Below, piece after piece: positions 18,276 through 27,629 of a DNA stretch of 64,000 nt; the first letter of the stretch is position 1; every line of letters starts with the position of its first letter. The stretch spans positions 6,789,001 to 6,853,000 of the forward strand of contig NZ_CP035490.1 in the NCBI RefSeq assembly GCF_004135205.1, read 5' to 3'. The position numbers and the translations under genes are program-made. The notes under the pieces were generated by a model. The model was not told where the DNA came from and did no database searches. It was given only the letters and a program-made list of their open reading frames with translations. This DNA is from Hahella sp. KA22. Its GTDB lineage: Bacteria; Pseudomonadota; Gammaproteobacteria; Pseudomonadales; Oleiphilaceae.

Positions 18276-18566
18276 ATGAAATTTACCTTACTTGATGATA
18301 CCGATGTAAGCCAAGCCTATGCGGCTTATTTACGTGAGTTACGAAAGCAGGCAAAGCTGTCACGAGCGGCGCTTGCTGAGCGCAGCTGTGTACCTGCGGC
18401 CACCATTAAAAAGTTTGAGCTGACCGGGCAAATTTCATTTCGCCAATTGCTGTTGCTATGGCAGACCCTTGATTCGCTAGAGAGGCTCTATCAACTCACA
18501 CAACCTAGCAAAGAACGGGTCACTATGCCCTCTAGTATTGATGAGGTGCTAAAAGATGAGTTTTAA
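18276..18566 (+). CDS. hipB: HipB-like helix-turn-helix antitoxin
   Basis: The 96-residue protein has an XRE-type helix-turn-helix (YLRELRKQAKLSRAALAERS then CVPAATIKKFE) and sits directly before a HipA kinase gene, overlapping it by 11 bases. It should neutralise HipA and repress the operon through the two TGGATA palindromes upstream. The ATG at 18276 is chosen because a -10 box at 18239-18244 puts the transcript start after the earlier in-frame ATGs at 18243 and 18249; its ribosome-binding site is weak. Longer forms cannot be excluded. Confidence 0.8.
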   Translation: MKFTLLDDTDVSQAYAAYLRELRKQAKLSRAALAERSCVPAATIKKFELTGQISFRQLLLLWQTLDSLERLYQLTQPSKERVTMPSSIDEVLKDEF

Positions 18567-19905
18567 ACCCATTCAAAAACTCGCCGTGACTCGCACCTTA
18601 AGTTCAGGTGAGCAGGTTGCAGTAGGGGTCTTGGCGCAGAATCGGCAAGGTGTTTTTTTCCAGTATGCAGACAGCTATTTGCAGCAGTTTGGCAACTTAT
18701 CACCTTTTACCTTGCATGCGAACGCGCAAGTTCAAGTCGCTCCTAAAGCGCCGCACCAAGGTGTACAGGGCGTATTTGGAGATTGTTTACCCGATGGCTG
18801 GGGCATGCTGTTACAAGATCGTATTTTCCGGCAAAAGGGCATACTGCCTAATCAATTAACGGCGATGGATAGGTTAGCCTTTGTCGGTGATAAAGGCATG
18901 GGAGCATTGTCTTTTTCTCCGGTTTCTGAGTTTTCAGCCACCACGCACGCGGATATTGATTTAGCGACGTTAGGCTTAGAAGCACAAACGTTGTTCGATG
19001 CTTCAATGTCAGATTACATGAATAATAATCACGATGAGTTAGATGGGCATACGCAACAGGTGTTGGCCGCATTAGTCGCCGGAGGTAGTTCGGGTGGGGC
19101 AAGGCCTAAGGCACAAATTTATATGCCTGCTGGGGAAACTCAGCATTGTCGAACCTTTGCAAAGCCTAGTGATGAGGCCTGGCTGATTAAATTTACTTCT
19201 AAAAATCTCGCGCTCGGGCATGAAGAAGGTTTATGCGAGGCAGTTTATTTACAAATGGCAGAACTTGCTAAGTGTCAACCACCGCTATGGCAACTCATTG
19301 AAGCACCACCTACAAGCGGTGCGTCTGCCTGGTTGGCGCTTAAGCGCTTTGATTATGTCACTGAACAGGCCGACTTAGGCAGAAAGCGCAGTGCAGGTCG
19401 CCTGCATATGCACAGCGCTTGCGGGCTTCTGGATGCAGACTTTAGAACGCCAAGTTTAGATTACATTGATTTGATTAAAGCCAGCCGTCAGTTGTGTAAA
19501 TCGCCAGCTGCTGGACAACTGCAATTTCGCCGCGCCATTTTTAACCTGCTGTCGTCTAATCAAGACGACCACAGTAAAAACTGGGCGTTCTTGCAAGCGG
19601 ATGACGGTCAATGGGATCCTGCCCCTTTTTACGATGTTACCTACAGCCCACATCCATTCAACGAACACGCCACTGCGTTCGGCGGTTATGGCAAAGCGCC
19701 ACCGCTTAAGGTGATGCAAAAACTAGCGACCAGTGCTGGCTATGGGAGTTGGCATGAGGCAAAGCAAGTTATTGAAGAAGTCGCAGAAGCCATCAGCCAA
19801 TTTACGTATCTGGCACAGCAGCAAGGGATCAGTAAAACAACAGTGTCTGCGATTGCTAAGACATTGGATCAGCGCAAACAGGAAAATGCCGCGCTTTTTC
19901 AATGA
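18556..19905 (+). CDS. hipA: HipA-family serine/threonine kinase toxin
   Basis: HipA kinases phosphorylate targets such as glutamyl-tRNA synthetase and cause growth arrest and persistence. The 449-residue protein has the N-terminal HipA segment (VFGDCLPDGWG), the nucleotide-loop motif LVAGGSSGGARPKAQI, AWLIKF, the catalytic loop LSSNQDDHSKNWAF with Asp/Asn, and the metal-binding PFYDVTYSP. All key residues seem intact. It overlaps hipB by 11 bases, giving translational coupling. It is the first cargo pair inside the left end of the island. Confidence 0.92.
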   Translation: MSFKPIQKLAVTRTLSSGEQVAVGVLAQNRQGVFFQYADSYLQQFGNLSPFTLHANAQVQVAPKAPHQGVQGVFGDCLPDGWGMLLQDRIFRQKGILPNQLTAMDRLAFVGDKGMGALSFSPVSEFSATTHADIDLATLGLEAQTLFDASMSDYMNNNHDELDGHTQQVLAALVAGGSSGGARPKAQIYMPAGETQHCRTFAKPSDEAWLIKFTSKNLALGHEEGLCEAVYLQMAELAKCQPPLWQLIEAPPTSGASAWLALKRFDYVTEQADLGRKRSAGRLHMHSACGLLDADFRTPSLDYIDLIKASRQLCKSPAAGQLQFRRAIFNLLSSNQDDHSKNWAFLQADDGQWDPAPFYDVTYSPHPFNEHATAFGGYGKAPPLKVMQKLATSAGYGSWHEAKQVIEEVAEAISQFTYLAQQQGISKTTVSAIAKTLDQRKQENAALFQ

Positions 19906-20042
19906 AAGTAAAACAAACTTTTCAATTCACAATAAATACAAGGTCTACAGATTGTTACCCATAAACTCTTTGTGTAGACCTTCAACCTCTGCATTCCCCC
20001 GTTCGGTAAAATGCATAGAGAACTCAACTTGCATTGCACACC

Positions 20043-20093
20043 TTTACGCGCAGAAAAGTGTGGAATTTTACATTTTTATGCGCATAAAAGTGT
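20043..20093. repeat. Tandem operator-like repeats around a perfect palindrome
   Basis: TTTACGCGCAGAAAAGTGT (20043-20061) and TTTATGCGCATAAAAGTGT (20075-20093) are direct repeats exactly 32 bases apart, about three helical turns. The second contains the perfect 16-base palindrome TTTTATGCGCATAAAA at 20074-20089. This suggests cooperative repressor sites; the binding protein is unknown. Confidence 0.6.
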
Positions 20094-20107
20094 TATGACG
20101 TTATCGT

Positions 20108-20287
20108 TGGGCAAGGCTTTCCCTTTTGAGATGGCTTTGGGCACTTGGGGTAGTCTGGGCAACGCCTTAATTCACGCTACTTAGGCACACACTAACCCTG
20201 CCCACAGAGCATTTATTGTTTTGGGCACTATCTACAAACTGGGGCAAGTAGCGACCTGCACCCTCAGAAAGATGCACGATCTGGGCA
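20108..20287. repeat. TGGGCA hexamer array upstream of alpA
   Basis: TGGGCA occurs at 20108, 20138, 20156, 20222 and 20282 and in reverse at 20199, with a near copy (TGGGGCA) at about 20240. The same hexamer, reversed, is the core of the TGCCCACC repeats at both island ends, which suggests one protein, integrase or AlpA, binds all of them. Confidence 0.55.
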
Positions 20288-20362
20288 TTTATCTGCCTAC
20301 TGCGTCCGATTAGTACTGGCAAACTCCTAACTGAACTTAACAGATCAGTGAGGAAGCAAACG

Positions 20363-20605
20363 ATGAACCCAACTACACAATCATCCACCACATCAACACA
20401 CCCAGCGCGTCAGCAGCGGATTTTGCGCTTGCCCGAGGTAAAGGCCAAAACAGGCTTTGGCCGCAGTACCATTTATGCCCTGATGGCCAGCGGTGAATTT
20501 CCACGTTCCATTCGTATTGGTGCGCGTGCCGTGGGCTGGTTAGAAAGCGATATCGACCAGTGGATTGAAACCCGCCGTATCGGTGCTGCTTATGGCCGTG
20601 GATAA
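20363..20605 (+). CDS. alpA: AlpA-family regulator/excisionase-like protein
   Basis: The 80-residue protein has a MerR-like helix-turn-helix typical of AlpA: RILRLPEVKAKTGFGRST followed by IYALMASGEFPRSIRIG and VGWLESDIDQWIETRR. AlpA proteins control prophage and island integrases and can act as excisionases. The ATG at 20363 has GAGGA at 20350-20354; a GTG at 20348 is in frame but sits at that ribosome-binding site. It overlaps the DUF927 gene by a few bases and is preceded by an unusual repeat region. Confidence 0.88.
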   Translation: MNPTTQSSTTSTHPARQQRILRLPEVKAKTGFGRSTIYALMASGEFPRSIRIGARAVGWLESDIDQWIETRRIGAAYGRG

Positions 20606-22334
20606 ACCATCAGCATTAAACCAATTATCTGCCAGTGATATGCCTAGCAACGAGCCAAAATTACCAGCTGGTTTTGCCTATAACGCGCAAAACTGGCTGG
20701 TGATGCAACCGGCAGGGCAAGATAGCCCAGTCAAAATCTGCTCTTGGCTGCAAGTAGCTGCTCGTACTCGCGATCCGCAAGGGGACAACTACGGCTATTT
20801 ATTGCACTGGTTAGACGATGACAATCGCCATCGCTATTGGGCCATGCCAGCAGAACTATTGGCCGGAGACGGCAGCGAGTACCGCCGAATCCTACTCAGC
20901 CGAGGTATGCGGCTAAGCAACAGTGTCAAAGCGCGGCAGTTGCTCTCCCTGTTTATTCAACAAATGGGCGAACTGGCCACGCAAAAGGCCATCAGCGTGA
21001 ACTGCATTGGCTGGCATCACCACGCTTATGTGCATCCGCGCCTCACCTTTTACCCAAGCGAACACAGCAACAACCTGCGCATGGTGCTGCAAACCATGCA
21101 CCCGATAGAAGGCTTTATTCAACAAGGTAGTAGCGATAGTTGGCGGCAGCACGTTGGCCGTTATTGTCTGGATAACCCGCTATTAATTGTTGGTGTTTGT
21201 GCTGCGCTGGCTGCGCCTTTGTTGCATTTGTGCGGGGTGGATGGTTTTGGTTTACACCTCTACGGTGCCAGCAGTACTGGTAAAACCGCAGCGCTGTATC
21301 CGGCATTATCGGTGTGGGGCGAGCCTAATCAACTGCGCCACAGTTGGCGTGCCACGGCCAACGGTTTAGAAGGCACAGCATTAGCGCATAACGATGCCTT
21401 GTTGGCGCTCGATGAAATGGGCGAAGTTGACCCAAAAGAGGCAGGCGATGTCGCTTATATGCTTGCCAATGGCCAAGGTAAAACCCGTGCAGGCAAATAC
21501 GGTGAAATGCGCTTACCCGCGCGTTGGCGTTTAGTGTTTTTATCTACTGGCGAAGTGACGCTCGAAAGCCATCTTGCCAGTATTGGCAAACGCGTAAAAG
21601 CGGGGCAGCAAGTGCGCGTGATTGATCTCAGTGCCGATGCCGGAGCGCAAATGGGCGTGTTTAACCAGAGCCATGGTATGAACGCTGCCGATTTAGCCGA
21701 TCATCTTAAACAGCAAAGTCGCCAACATTACGGCTGCTTGGCCTTGGACTGGTTACGGTATTTAACGCAGCACAGCGCGCAGGTGCGACCCGTTTTCCAA
21801 AACGTACGCCAACGTTTTTTAGCCGGCTTACCTCCCGAGGCAGACGGCCAAGTGCGCCGGGTCGCCGAAAAGTTTGCCTTACTGGCTAGTGCTGGGTTGT
21901 TAGCCATTCAAGCCAAAGTACTCGATTGGCCAGCTCAAAGTGTCGAAGCCGCCTGCTTAAATCAGCTTAACCAATGGATACTCGCCCGCGGTGGTGTAGC
22001 CGCCAATGAAGATCAACAAGCGATTCGCCAAGTGCGCAGTTTTATTGAGCAGCATGGCGAAAGCCGCTTTACGCCCAAACAAACCGGTTACAGCAGTCAA
22101 GTACGCCAACGCGCGGGTTGGCTTGATACTTCTGGCCCACAAACCCTTTACCTGTTTTACCCAACTGGCTGGCGTGAAGCCACCGAAGGTCTCAGCCCAG
22201 ATCGCGCCGCCAAAGCACTGATGGCCGCAGGCTACCTGGTCCCCGATGGTAATCGGCCACAGCGCAAAGTCAGCCTGCCCGACAACACCCGCCCACGCAT
22301 GTACTGTGTTAAAGGCAGTATTTTGGATGACTAA
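20592..22334 (+). CDS. DUF927-domain ATPase (primase/helicase-like)
   Basis: The 580-residue protein has Walker A LYGASSTGKTAALYPALS near residue 228 and a Walker B-like ALLALDEMGEVDPKEAG, the pattern of DUF927 proteins found with primases of phage satellites and islands. A replication role for the excised element is likely but inferred. The ATG at 20592 lies inside the alpA 3' end, so the two genes are coupled; an upstream TTG at 20565 and an ATG at 20640 are alternatives. The C-terminal part (about residues 460-580) resembles the winged region of such proteins. Confidence 0.82.
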   Translation: MAVDKPSALNQLSASDMPSNEPKLPAGFAYNAQNWLVMQPAGQDSPVKICSWLQVAARTRDPQGDNYGYLLHWLDDDNRHRYWAMPAELLAGDGSEYRRILLSRGMRLSNSVKARQLLSLFIQQMGELATQKAISVNCIGWHHHAYVHPRLTFYPSEHSNNLRMVLQTMHPIEGFIQQGSSDSWRQHVGRYCLDNPLLIVGVCAALAAPLLHLCGVDGFGLHLYGASSTGKTAALYPALSVWGEPNQLRHSWRATANGLEGTALAHNDALLALDEMGEVDPKEAGDVAYMLANGQGKTRAGKYGEMRLPARWRLVFLSTGEVTLESHLASIGKRVKAGQQVRVIDLSADAGAQMGVFNQSHGMNAADLADHLKQQSRQHYGCLALDWLRYLTQHSAQVRPVFQNVRQRFLAGLPPEADGQVRRVAEKFALLASAGLLAIQAKVLDWPAQSVEAACLNQLNQWILARGGVAANEDQQAIRQVRSFIEQHGESRFTPKQTGYSSQVRQRAGWLDTSGPQTLYLFYPTGWREATEGLSPDRAAKALMAAGYLVPDGNRPQRKVSLPDNTRPRMYCVKGSILDD

Positions 22335-22513
22335 AAAGGCGATGAATCTTGTGTGGGTTTGTTGCCTTACAGTGCATCGCCAGTCAACATAAATAGCTAG
22401 CGATGCTTGAAGTCCAACACAGACAATACCTCCAGAGGCATTCCCGTGAACCGCTAGCGTACCAACAACCAGCACCGAGCGAATAACAAATGAGCTCAAT
22501 TATTTGGTTTTAA

Positions 22514-22528
22514 CTCAAATAAGTTGAG
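22514..22528. promoter_or_regulatory. CTCAA-N5-TTGAG palindrome before the small XRE gene
   Basis: A 15-base inverted repeat, CTCAAATAAGTTGAG, lies about 80 bases upstream of the XRE-type gene at 22607 that precedes the restriction operon. It is a candidate operator for that regulator; only the palindrome is observed. Confidence 0.4.
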
Positions 22529-22606
22529 AATAATCATAATCGTGGTAGGGTAAGCAACAGTGAAAAATCCCCAAGTTTATGGTTAAGAAAACACCGTGGA
22601 GAGAGC

Positions 22607-22810
22607 ATGATCCGCTGCCACCTAGCCCGATTAATGGGTGAGAGAAAAATGCGCATTAGCGACGTGATGCGAGAAACCGGCCTAAGCCGTACCACCGTCA
22701 CGCTACTGTACAAAGAAACTGCGCTTAAGGTGGACTTAGAGGCGCTCGATAAGCTGTGCGATTTGTTTAACTGCCCTCTAAGCGATTTGCTTGAACAGGT
22801 TCCTAATTAA
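22607..22810 (+). CDS. Small XRE-family regulator preceding the type I restriction genes
   Basis: The 67-residue protein is a single Cro/C1-type helix-turn-helix domain (MRISDVMRETGLSRTTVTLL, then KVDLEALDKLCDLFNCPLSD), of the class often called HTH_26. GGAGAG precedes the ATG with good spacing. It ends 19 bases before hsdR and probably controls its transcription in the way controller proteins delay restriction; this role is inferred from position. Confidence 0.85.
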   Translation: MIRCHLARLMGERKMRISDVMRETGLSRTTVTLLYKETALKVDLEALDKLCDLFNCPLSDLLEQVPN

Positions 22811-22829
22811 AACGATTACAAGGAATGTT

Positions 22830-25800
22830 ATGGCCTTCAATACCAAAAAATTTAATGAAGATAGCCGAGTAAAAATCCCTGCAATTCTTCATTTAATGCG
22901 TCTAGGTTATAAGTACCTGTCACTTAAAGGACAAAGCTGGGATCTCGACACCAATATCTTCCCTGACGTATTCAAAACCGCTATAGGCAAAATTAACCCT
23001 GGTATTGAAGATGCTGAAGCCGGTCGTTTGCTAGAAGATGTCAAACTACTGCTTGATAACGAAGACTTGGGCAAAGCCTTTTTTGAGCGCCTATCTGAGC
23101 GTTCAAATACCAAGTTGATTGACTTTGAAAACTTCAATAACAACAGCTTCCATGTTGTTACCGAGCTAACGTGTCAAAACGGTGATGAAGAATTCCGCCC
23201 CGATATCACGCTGCTAATTAATGGTATGCCGCTGGTGTTTATCGAGGTGAAAAAGCCGAATAACCGCGAAGGCATTCTGGCCGAGCGCGACCGCATCAAC
23301 AAACGCTTTCAAAACCCTAAGTTCAAGCGTTTTGCCAACATCACCCAGTTTATGATTTTCTCCAATAACATGGAGTACGACGACGGCGATCCTGAACCCG
23401 TACAAGGCGCTTTCTATGCCAGTAGTTCTTACCATAAGCCGGTGTTCAACTATTTCCGCGAAGAAGAAGTCTTAAACTTAACCGCCTTGCTGAAGCCCGT
23501 ATCGGATGATGACGAGCTTAAAGTCTTAAAAGACAATAATCTGGAAGTGATCCGCAGTAACCCAGAGTTCCAGACCAACAAGCAGTCCGAGCGCCCAACC
23601 AACCGCATTTGCACCTCTTTACTCAGTCGAGAGCGCTTAGCCTTTATTTTGCGTTACGCCTTGGCGTATGTATCGGAATCTGACGGGCTACAAAAGCACA
23701 TCATGCGTTACCCGCAAATGTTTGCCACCAAAGCCATTGAGAATAAGCTCAGCGAAGGGATAAAAAAAGGCATCATTTGGCACACCCAAGGCAGTGGTAA
23801 AACTGCCCTAACGTTTTATAACGTGCGCTTTTTAACCGACTACTTCCAAAAGCAGCAAGTCATCCCTAAGTTTTACTTTATTGTTGACCGCCTAGACTTA
23901 CTGCAACAAGCGCAGCGCGAATTTACCGCCCGTGGTTTAACCGTACACACTATCAACTCAAGGGATGCTTTTACCCGTGACATTAAAGCCACACAGGTGA
24001 TCCATAACCATTCTGGCAAACCAGAAATCACCGTGGTGAATATTCAAAAGTTTAAAGATGACCCAGATGTGGTCAGCACCAAAGACTATAACGTCGCGAT
24101 CCAGCGTGTGTACTTTTTAGATGAAGTTCACCGCAGCTATAACCCCAAAGGGAGTTTCTTAGCCAACTTAAGCCAGTCAGACAGCAACGCCATTAAAATT
24201 GGCTTAACGGGTACGCCGCTATTGGGAGATGACTACAACTCACGCGTCTTGTTTGGCGATTACATTCACAAGTACTACTACAACGCGTCCATTGCCGACG
24301 GTTACACCTTGCGCCTAATCCGTGAAGAGATCAGCACTCAATACAAAATTGAGTTGCAAAAAGCCCTTGAAGAAGCCGAAGTGAAAATGGGCGATGTCGA
24401 TCGCAAACTGATTTACGCCCACCCAAGCTTTGTTGAGCCCATGCTGACTTACATCGTAAACGACTTTGAAAAAAGCCGTGGCGCATTAAACGATACAACC
24501 ATTGGTGGCATGGTCATTTGCGACAGCTCAGATCAAGCCAAGCAGATGTTTGAAATATTCAATGGCGTTTATGCCGAAACGCCTATTCTGCCGCAAACAT
24601 CCAACTCAAAAACCGAAGTGCTTGAAATCGCTGAGCCTGCGCCAACCAGTTATGCAGAGTCTGCCAAACAAGCCCAAAAGGTAAAAAACGCCGCCTTGAT
24701 CCTGCACGACATCGGCACCAAAGAAGAACGTAAAAACTGGGTAGAAGACTTCAAAGCAGGCAAAATCGACTTTTTGTTTGTGTACAACATGCTACTCACC
24801 GGTTTTGACGCCAAGCGTCTGAAAAAGCTTTACCTTGGTCGGGTGATCCGCAAGCACAACTTGCTACAAGCGCTCACACGAGTGAACCGCACTTACAAAG
24901 ATTTCCGCTACGGTTATGTTGTGGATTTTGCTGATATTCGTAAAGAGTTTGATGCCACCAACAAAGCCTATTTCGATGAGTTACAGGCGGAGCTTGGCGA
25001 TGAGATGGAGCACTACTCACACCTGTTTAAATCTCAGGAAGAAATCAAGCAAGAAATCGAACACATCAAAGACGTGCTGTTCCGTTTTGATACCGACAAC
25101 ATGGAAGAGTTCTGCAATCAAATCAGCCAAATACAAGATCGCGACACCGTACTGGTGCTCAAAAAAGCCTTAGCCGATGCTCGCAGCTTGTATAACTTGA
25201 TCCGTTTGCAAGGCGAGTATGACTTTCTCGATGAACTGGATTTTGCCAAGCTCAATGTGTTGTATCGTGAAACCAGTAATCACTTGGACTTACTCAATCT
25301 TAAAAACGACTTAGAAAGCGGCGAAGATACCAGCAACTTGCTCAACCGCGCCTTAGAAGATGTGATCTTCAAGTTTGTAAAAATCGGCGAAGAAGAACTG
25401 GTACTAGCCGACAAGCTCAAGAATACGCTACGTCAAACTCGCGAAGCACTGGCCAGCAATTTTGACCAGCAAGACCCGCAGTTTATTAGCTTAAAAGAAG
25501 AGCTAGAGCGCCTGTTTAAGAAGAAAAACTTAAGCGAAGTCACCCAAGATGAAATGGTTGCCAACATAGACGCGCTGAATAAAATTCACGACCGCGTCAA
25601 AGAGCTGAACCGCCAAAACAACCAACTGCGGCAAAAGTACTTAGGCGATGCCAAATACACCCGTATTCATAAGCGCTTGCAAGAGCGCCAGCAAAACCAA
25701 AGCGACATTAGCGAGTCAGAACGCAAAATTTTTGAAGCGCTAGCAGGTGTAAAACAAGACGCCGACGAGCAAGTGCTCAACAACAGCCAAGTGTTGGATA

Positions 25801-25958
25801 ACGAAAGCTACTTTGAACGCCAAATGATGCCGCTGGTGATTGGCCGCTTTGTGAAAGAACAGCAAATCAAACTCAACGCCGACGCCTCGCGTTACATTAA
25901 CCACCTTGTCGTCGCGGAATACTTAAAAGAATTTAATACTGGCAGCCAAGCGTGGTAA
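22830..25958 (+). CDS. hsdR: Type I restriction enzyme, R subunit (HsdR)
   Basis: HsdR is the motor and nuclease subunit that translocates and cuts unmodified DNA in a complex with HsdM and HsdS. The 1042-residue protein has the PD-(D/E)xK nuclease core (RPDITLLINGMPLVFIEVKK, about residues 132-151), helicase motif I TQGSGKT near residue 320, the DEVHRSY box near 430, LTGTPLLG, and the C-terminal VIRKHNLLQALTRVNRTY motif. All appear intact. The ATG at 22830 follows AAGGA by five bases; an in-frame start at 22791 overlaps the XRE gene. Its C-terminal third is rich in predicted coiled coil. Confidence 0.95.
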   Translation: MAFNTKKFNEDSRVKIPAILHLMRLGYKYLSLKGQSWDLDTNIFPDVFKTAIGKINPGIEDAEAGRLLEDVKLLLDNEDLGKAFFERLSERSNTKLIDFENFNNNSFHVVTELTCQNGDEEFRPDITLLINGMPLVFIEVKKPNNREGILAERDRINKRFQNPKFKRFANITQFMIFSNNMEYDDGDPEPVQGAFYASSSYHKPVFNYFREEEVLNLTALLKPVSDDDELKVLKDNNLEVIRSNPEFQTNKQSERPTNRICTSLLSRERLAFILRYALAYVSESDGLQKHIMRYPQMFATKAIENKLSEGIKKGIIWHTQGSGKTALTFYNVRFLTDYFQKQQVIPKFYFIVDRLDLLQQAQREFTARGLTVHTINSRDAFTRDIKATQVIHNHSGKPEITVVNIQKFKDDPDVVSTKDYNVAIQRVYFLDEVHRSYNPKGSFLANLSQSDSNAIKIGLTGTPLLGDDYNSRVLFGDYIHKYYYNASIADGYTLRLIREEISTQYKIELQKALEEAEVKMGDVDRKLIYAHPSFVEPMLTYIVNDFEKSRGALNDTTIGGMVICDSSDQAKQMFEIFNGVYAETPILPQTSNSKTEVLEIAEPAPTSYAESAKQAQKVKNAALILHDIGTKEERKNWVEDFKAGKIDFLFVYNMLLTGFDAKRLKKLYLGRVIRKHNLLQALTRVNRTYKDFRYGYVVDFADIRKEFDATNKAYFDELQAELGDEMEHYSHLFKSQEEIKQEIEHIKDVLFRFDTDNMEEFCNQISQIQDRDTVLVLKKALADARSLYNLIRLQGEYDFLDELDFAKLNVLYRETSNHLDLLNLKNDLESGEDTSNLLNRALEDVIFKFVKIGEEELVLADKLKNTLRQTREALASNFDQQDPQFISLKEELERLFKKKNLSEVTQDEMVANIDALNKIHDRVKELNRQNNQLRQKYLGDAKYTRIHKRLQERQQNQSDISESERKIFEALAGVKQDADEQVLNNSQVLDNESYFERQMMPLVIGRFVKEQQIKLNADASRYINHLVVAEYLKEFNTGSQAW

Positions 25959-25991
25959 TGCGGGTAACACTGATTAGGAAGTAAAAGTCCA

Positions 25992-27629
25992 ATGGTTGAA
26001 TTAGAATTTCAGCAAAAAACCAAAACCCTGATTGATAGCTTAAAAAGCATCTGTGCCAATTACGGACTAGGTAACGACGGTAATGAATTTAAGATCATTA
26101 CCCAAACCTTTTTGTATAAGTTTTTAAACGATAAATTTGCCTTTGAAGCGAAAAAGCTCGACGACACTATCGCTAAAGCTGAAAAGTGGGAAGAAGCCCT
26201 AGCAGCCATGAGTGAAGACGACTTCGACATGCTGCAACTGCAAATGGGCGGCGACACCGCACGGCTAAAACCGCAGCACTTTATCAGCTACCTGTTTAGC
26301 CAACAAAACGCACCTGACTTTGCCAAGCTGTTTGACGATACCTTAATCGACATTGCCATTACCAATAACGATGTGTTTGCAGTAAAAACCGATGGAGGCG
26401 CAAAAGTGGTGCTGTTCGACCGCATCAGCCAATACATTGCCGACGATTCCAAACGCGATGCCTTTTGCCGCGCTATTATCAATAAACTGGTCGAGTTCAG
26501 TTTTGAGCGAATTTTTACGCAAAAATTCGACTTCTACGCAACTATCTTTGAATACCTGATCAAAGACTATAACAGCAACTCCGGCGGTAAATACGCCGAG
26601 TATTTTACCCCTCATGCAGTAGCACGCATTATGGCGGAAATCCTAGTGCCACAAGATCAACGCGGCACTGTGCGTAATGTTAGCTGTTACGACCCATCAG
26701 CAGGTTCGGGTACGTTGCTGATGAACGTGGCACACGCCATTGGTGAAAACCGCTGTAGTATTTACACCCAAGATATTTCGCAAAAATCCTCTAACCTGCT
26801 GCGGTTAAACTTAATCTTAAATAACTTGGTGCACTCAATCCCGAATGTGATCCAAGGTAATACGGTACTGCACCCCTACCATAAAGATGGCAAAGAGCTT
26901 AAACGCTTTGACTATATTGTCTCTAACCCACCGTTCAAGCTGGATTTTAGCGATTTTAGAGATGAGCTAGACAGCAAAGAAAATAAAGAGCGCTTTTTTG
27001 CAGGAGTTCCTAAGGTTCCAGGCAAGAAAAAAGAAGGGATGGCGATCTATCAATTGTTCTTACAACATATCATTGCCTCACTCAAACCAAACGGCAAAGC
27101 AGCTATTGTCGTTCCTACTGGCTTTATTACAGCGGGAACAGGAATTGATCCTAAAATAAGAAAACATCTCGTAAATCATAAAATGCTGGCTGGTGTGGTT
27201 TCTATGCCATCGAACATCTTCGCCACCACCGGCACGAACGTATCCATTCTGTTTATCGATGCCAGTAACGATGGCGATGTAGTACTGGTGGACGCCTCAA
27301 ACTTGGGTGAAAAAGTCAAAGACGGAAAAAACCAAAAAACCGTATTAACACCAGCAGAAGAACAACAAATTATTGATGTGTTTAACACCAAAGAAACCAT
27401 CGAAGATCTTTCGGTAGCGGTGAGTTATTCCGACATCGTAGCCAAGAATTACTCATTCAGTGCAGGTCAGTATTTCGATGTTAAAATCGAATACTCCGAT
27501 ATAACTCCAGAGAAGTTCTCCGAAAAAATGCAGGACTTTACCAGCAATTTAGATAACCTGTTTAGCCAGTCACGTGATTTGGAAACTGAGATTAAAAAGC
27601 AGTTAGCGGGGTTAAAGTATGATCTTTAA
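25992..27629 (+). CDS. hsdM: Type I restriction-modification adenine methyltransferase (HsdM)
   Basis: HsdM methylates adenine at the bipartite site recognised by HsdS. The 545-residue protein has an N-terminal helical domain (NEFKIITQTFLYKFLNDKF), the S-adenosylmethionine motif DPSAGSGTLL near residue 233 and the catalytic NPPF near residue 311. GTNVSILFID is a further typical segment. AGGAAG precedes the ATG by about ten bases. It overlaps hsdS by 11 bases, fixing one operon with hsdR. Confidence 0.95.
   Translation: MVELEFQQKTKTLIDSLKSICANYGLGNDGNEFKIITQTFLYKFLNDKFAFEAKKLDDTIAKAEKWEEALAAMSEDDFDMLQLQMGGDTARLKPQHFISYLFSQQNAPDFAKLFDDTLIDIAITNNDVFAVKTDGGAKVVLFDRISQYIADDSKRDAFCRAIINKLVEFSFERIFTQKFDFYATIFEYLIKDYNSNSGGKYAEYFTPHAVARIMAEILVPQDQRGTVRNVSCYDPSAGSGTLLMNVAHAIGENRCSIYTQDISQKSSNLLRLNLILNNLVHSIPNVIQGNTVLHPYHKDGKELKRFDYIVSNPPFKLDFSDFRDELDSKENKERFFAGVPKVPGKKKEGMAIYQLFLQHIIASLKPNGKAAIVVPTGFITAGTGIDPKIRKHLVNHKMLAGVVSMPSNIFATTGTNVSILFIDASNDGDVVLVDASNLGEKVKDGKNQKTVLTPAEEQQIIDVFNTKETIEDLSVAVSYSDIVAKNYSFSAGQYFDVKIEYSDITPEKFSEKMQDFTSNLDNLFSQSRDLETEIKKQLAGLKYDL

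Larger units (their letters stand above)
19906..20362. promoter_or_regulatory. Repeat-rich control region between hipA and alpA
   Basis: No gene is supported in this 457-base gap. It holds a 10-base perfect inverted repeat with a 23-base loop (AAGGTCTACA at 19940, TGTAGACCTT at 19973), two 19-base near-identical direct repeats around a palindrome (20043-20093), and six TGGGCA hexamers between 20108 and 20287. It is the likely regulatory region of the alpA-DUF927 genes. Confidence 0.6.

Noticed and set aside
19733-20098. A plus-strand frame overlapping the hipA end
   Set aside because: Lies mostly in another frame of hipA and in repeat DNA, with no domain.
21957-22499. A 180-codon minus-strand frame
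   Set aside because: Mostly antisense to the DUF927 gene and lacking motifs.
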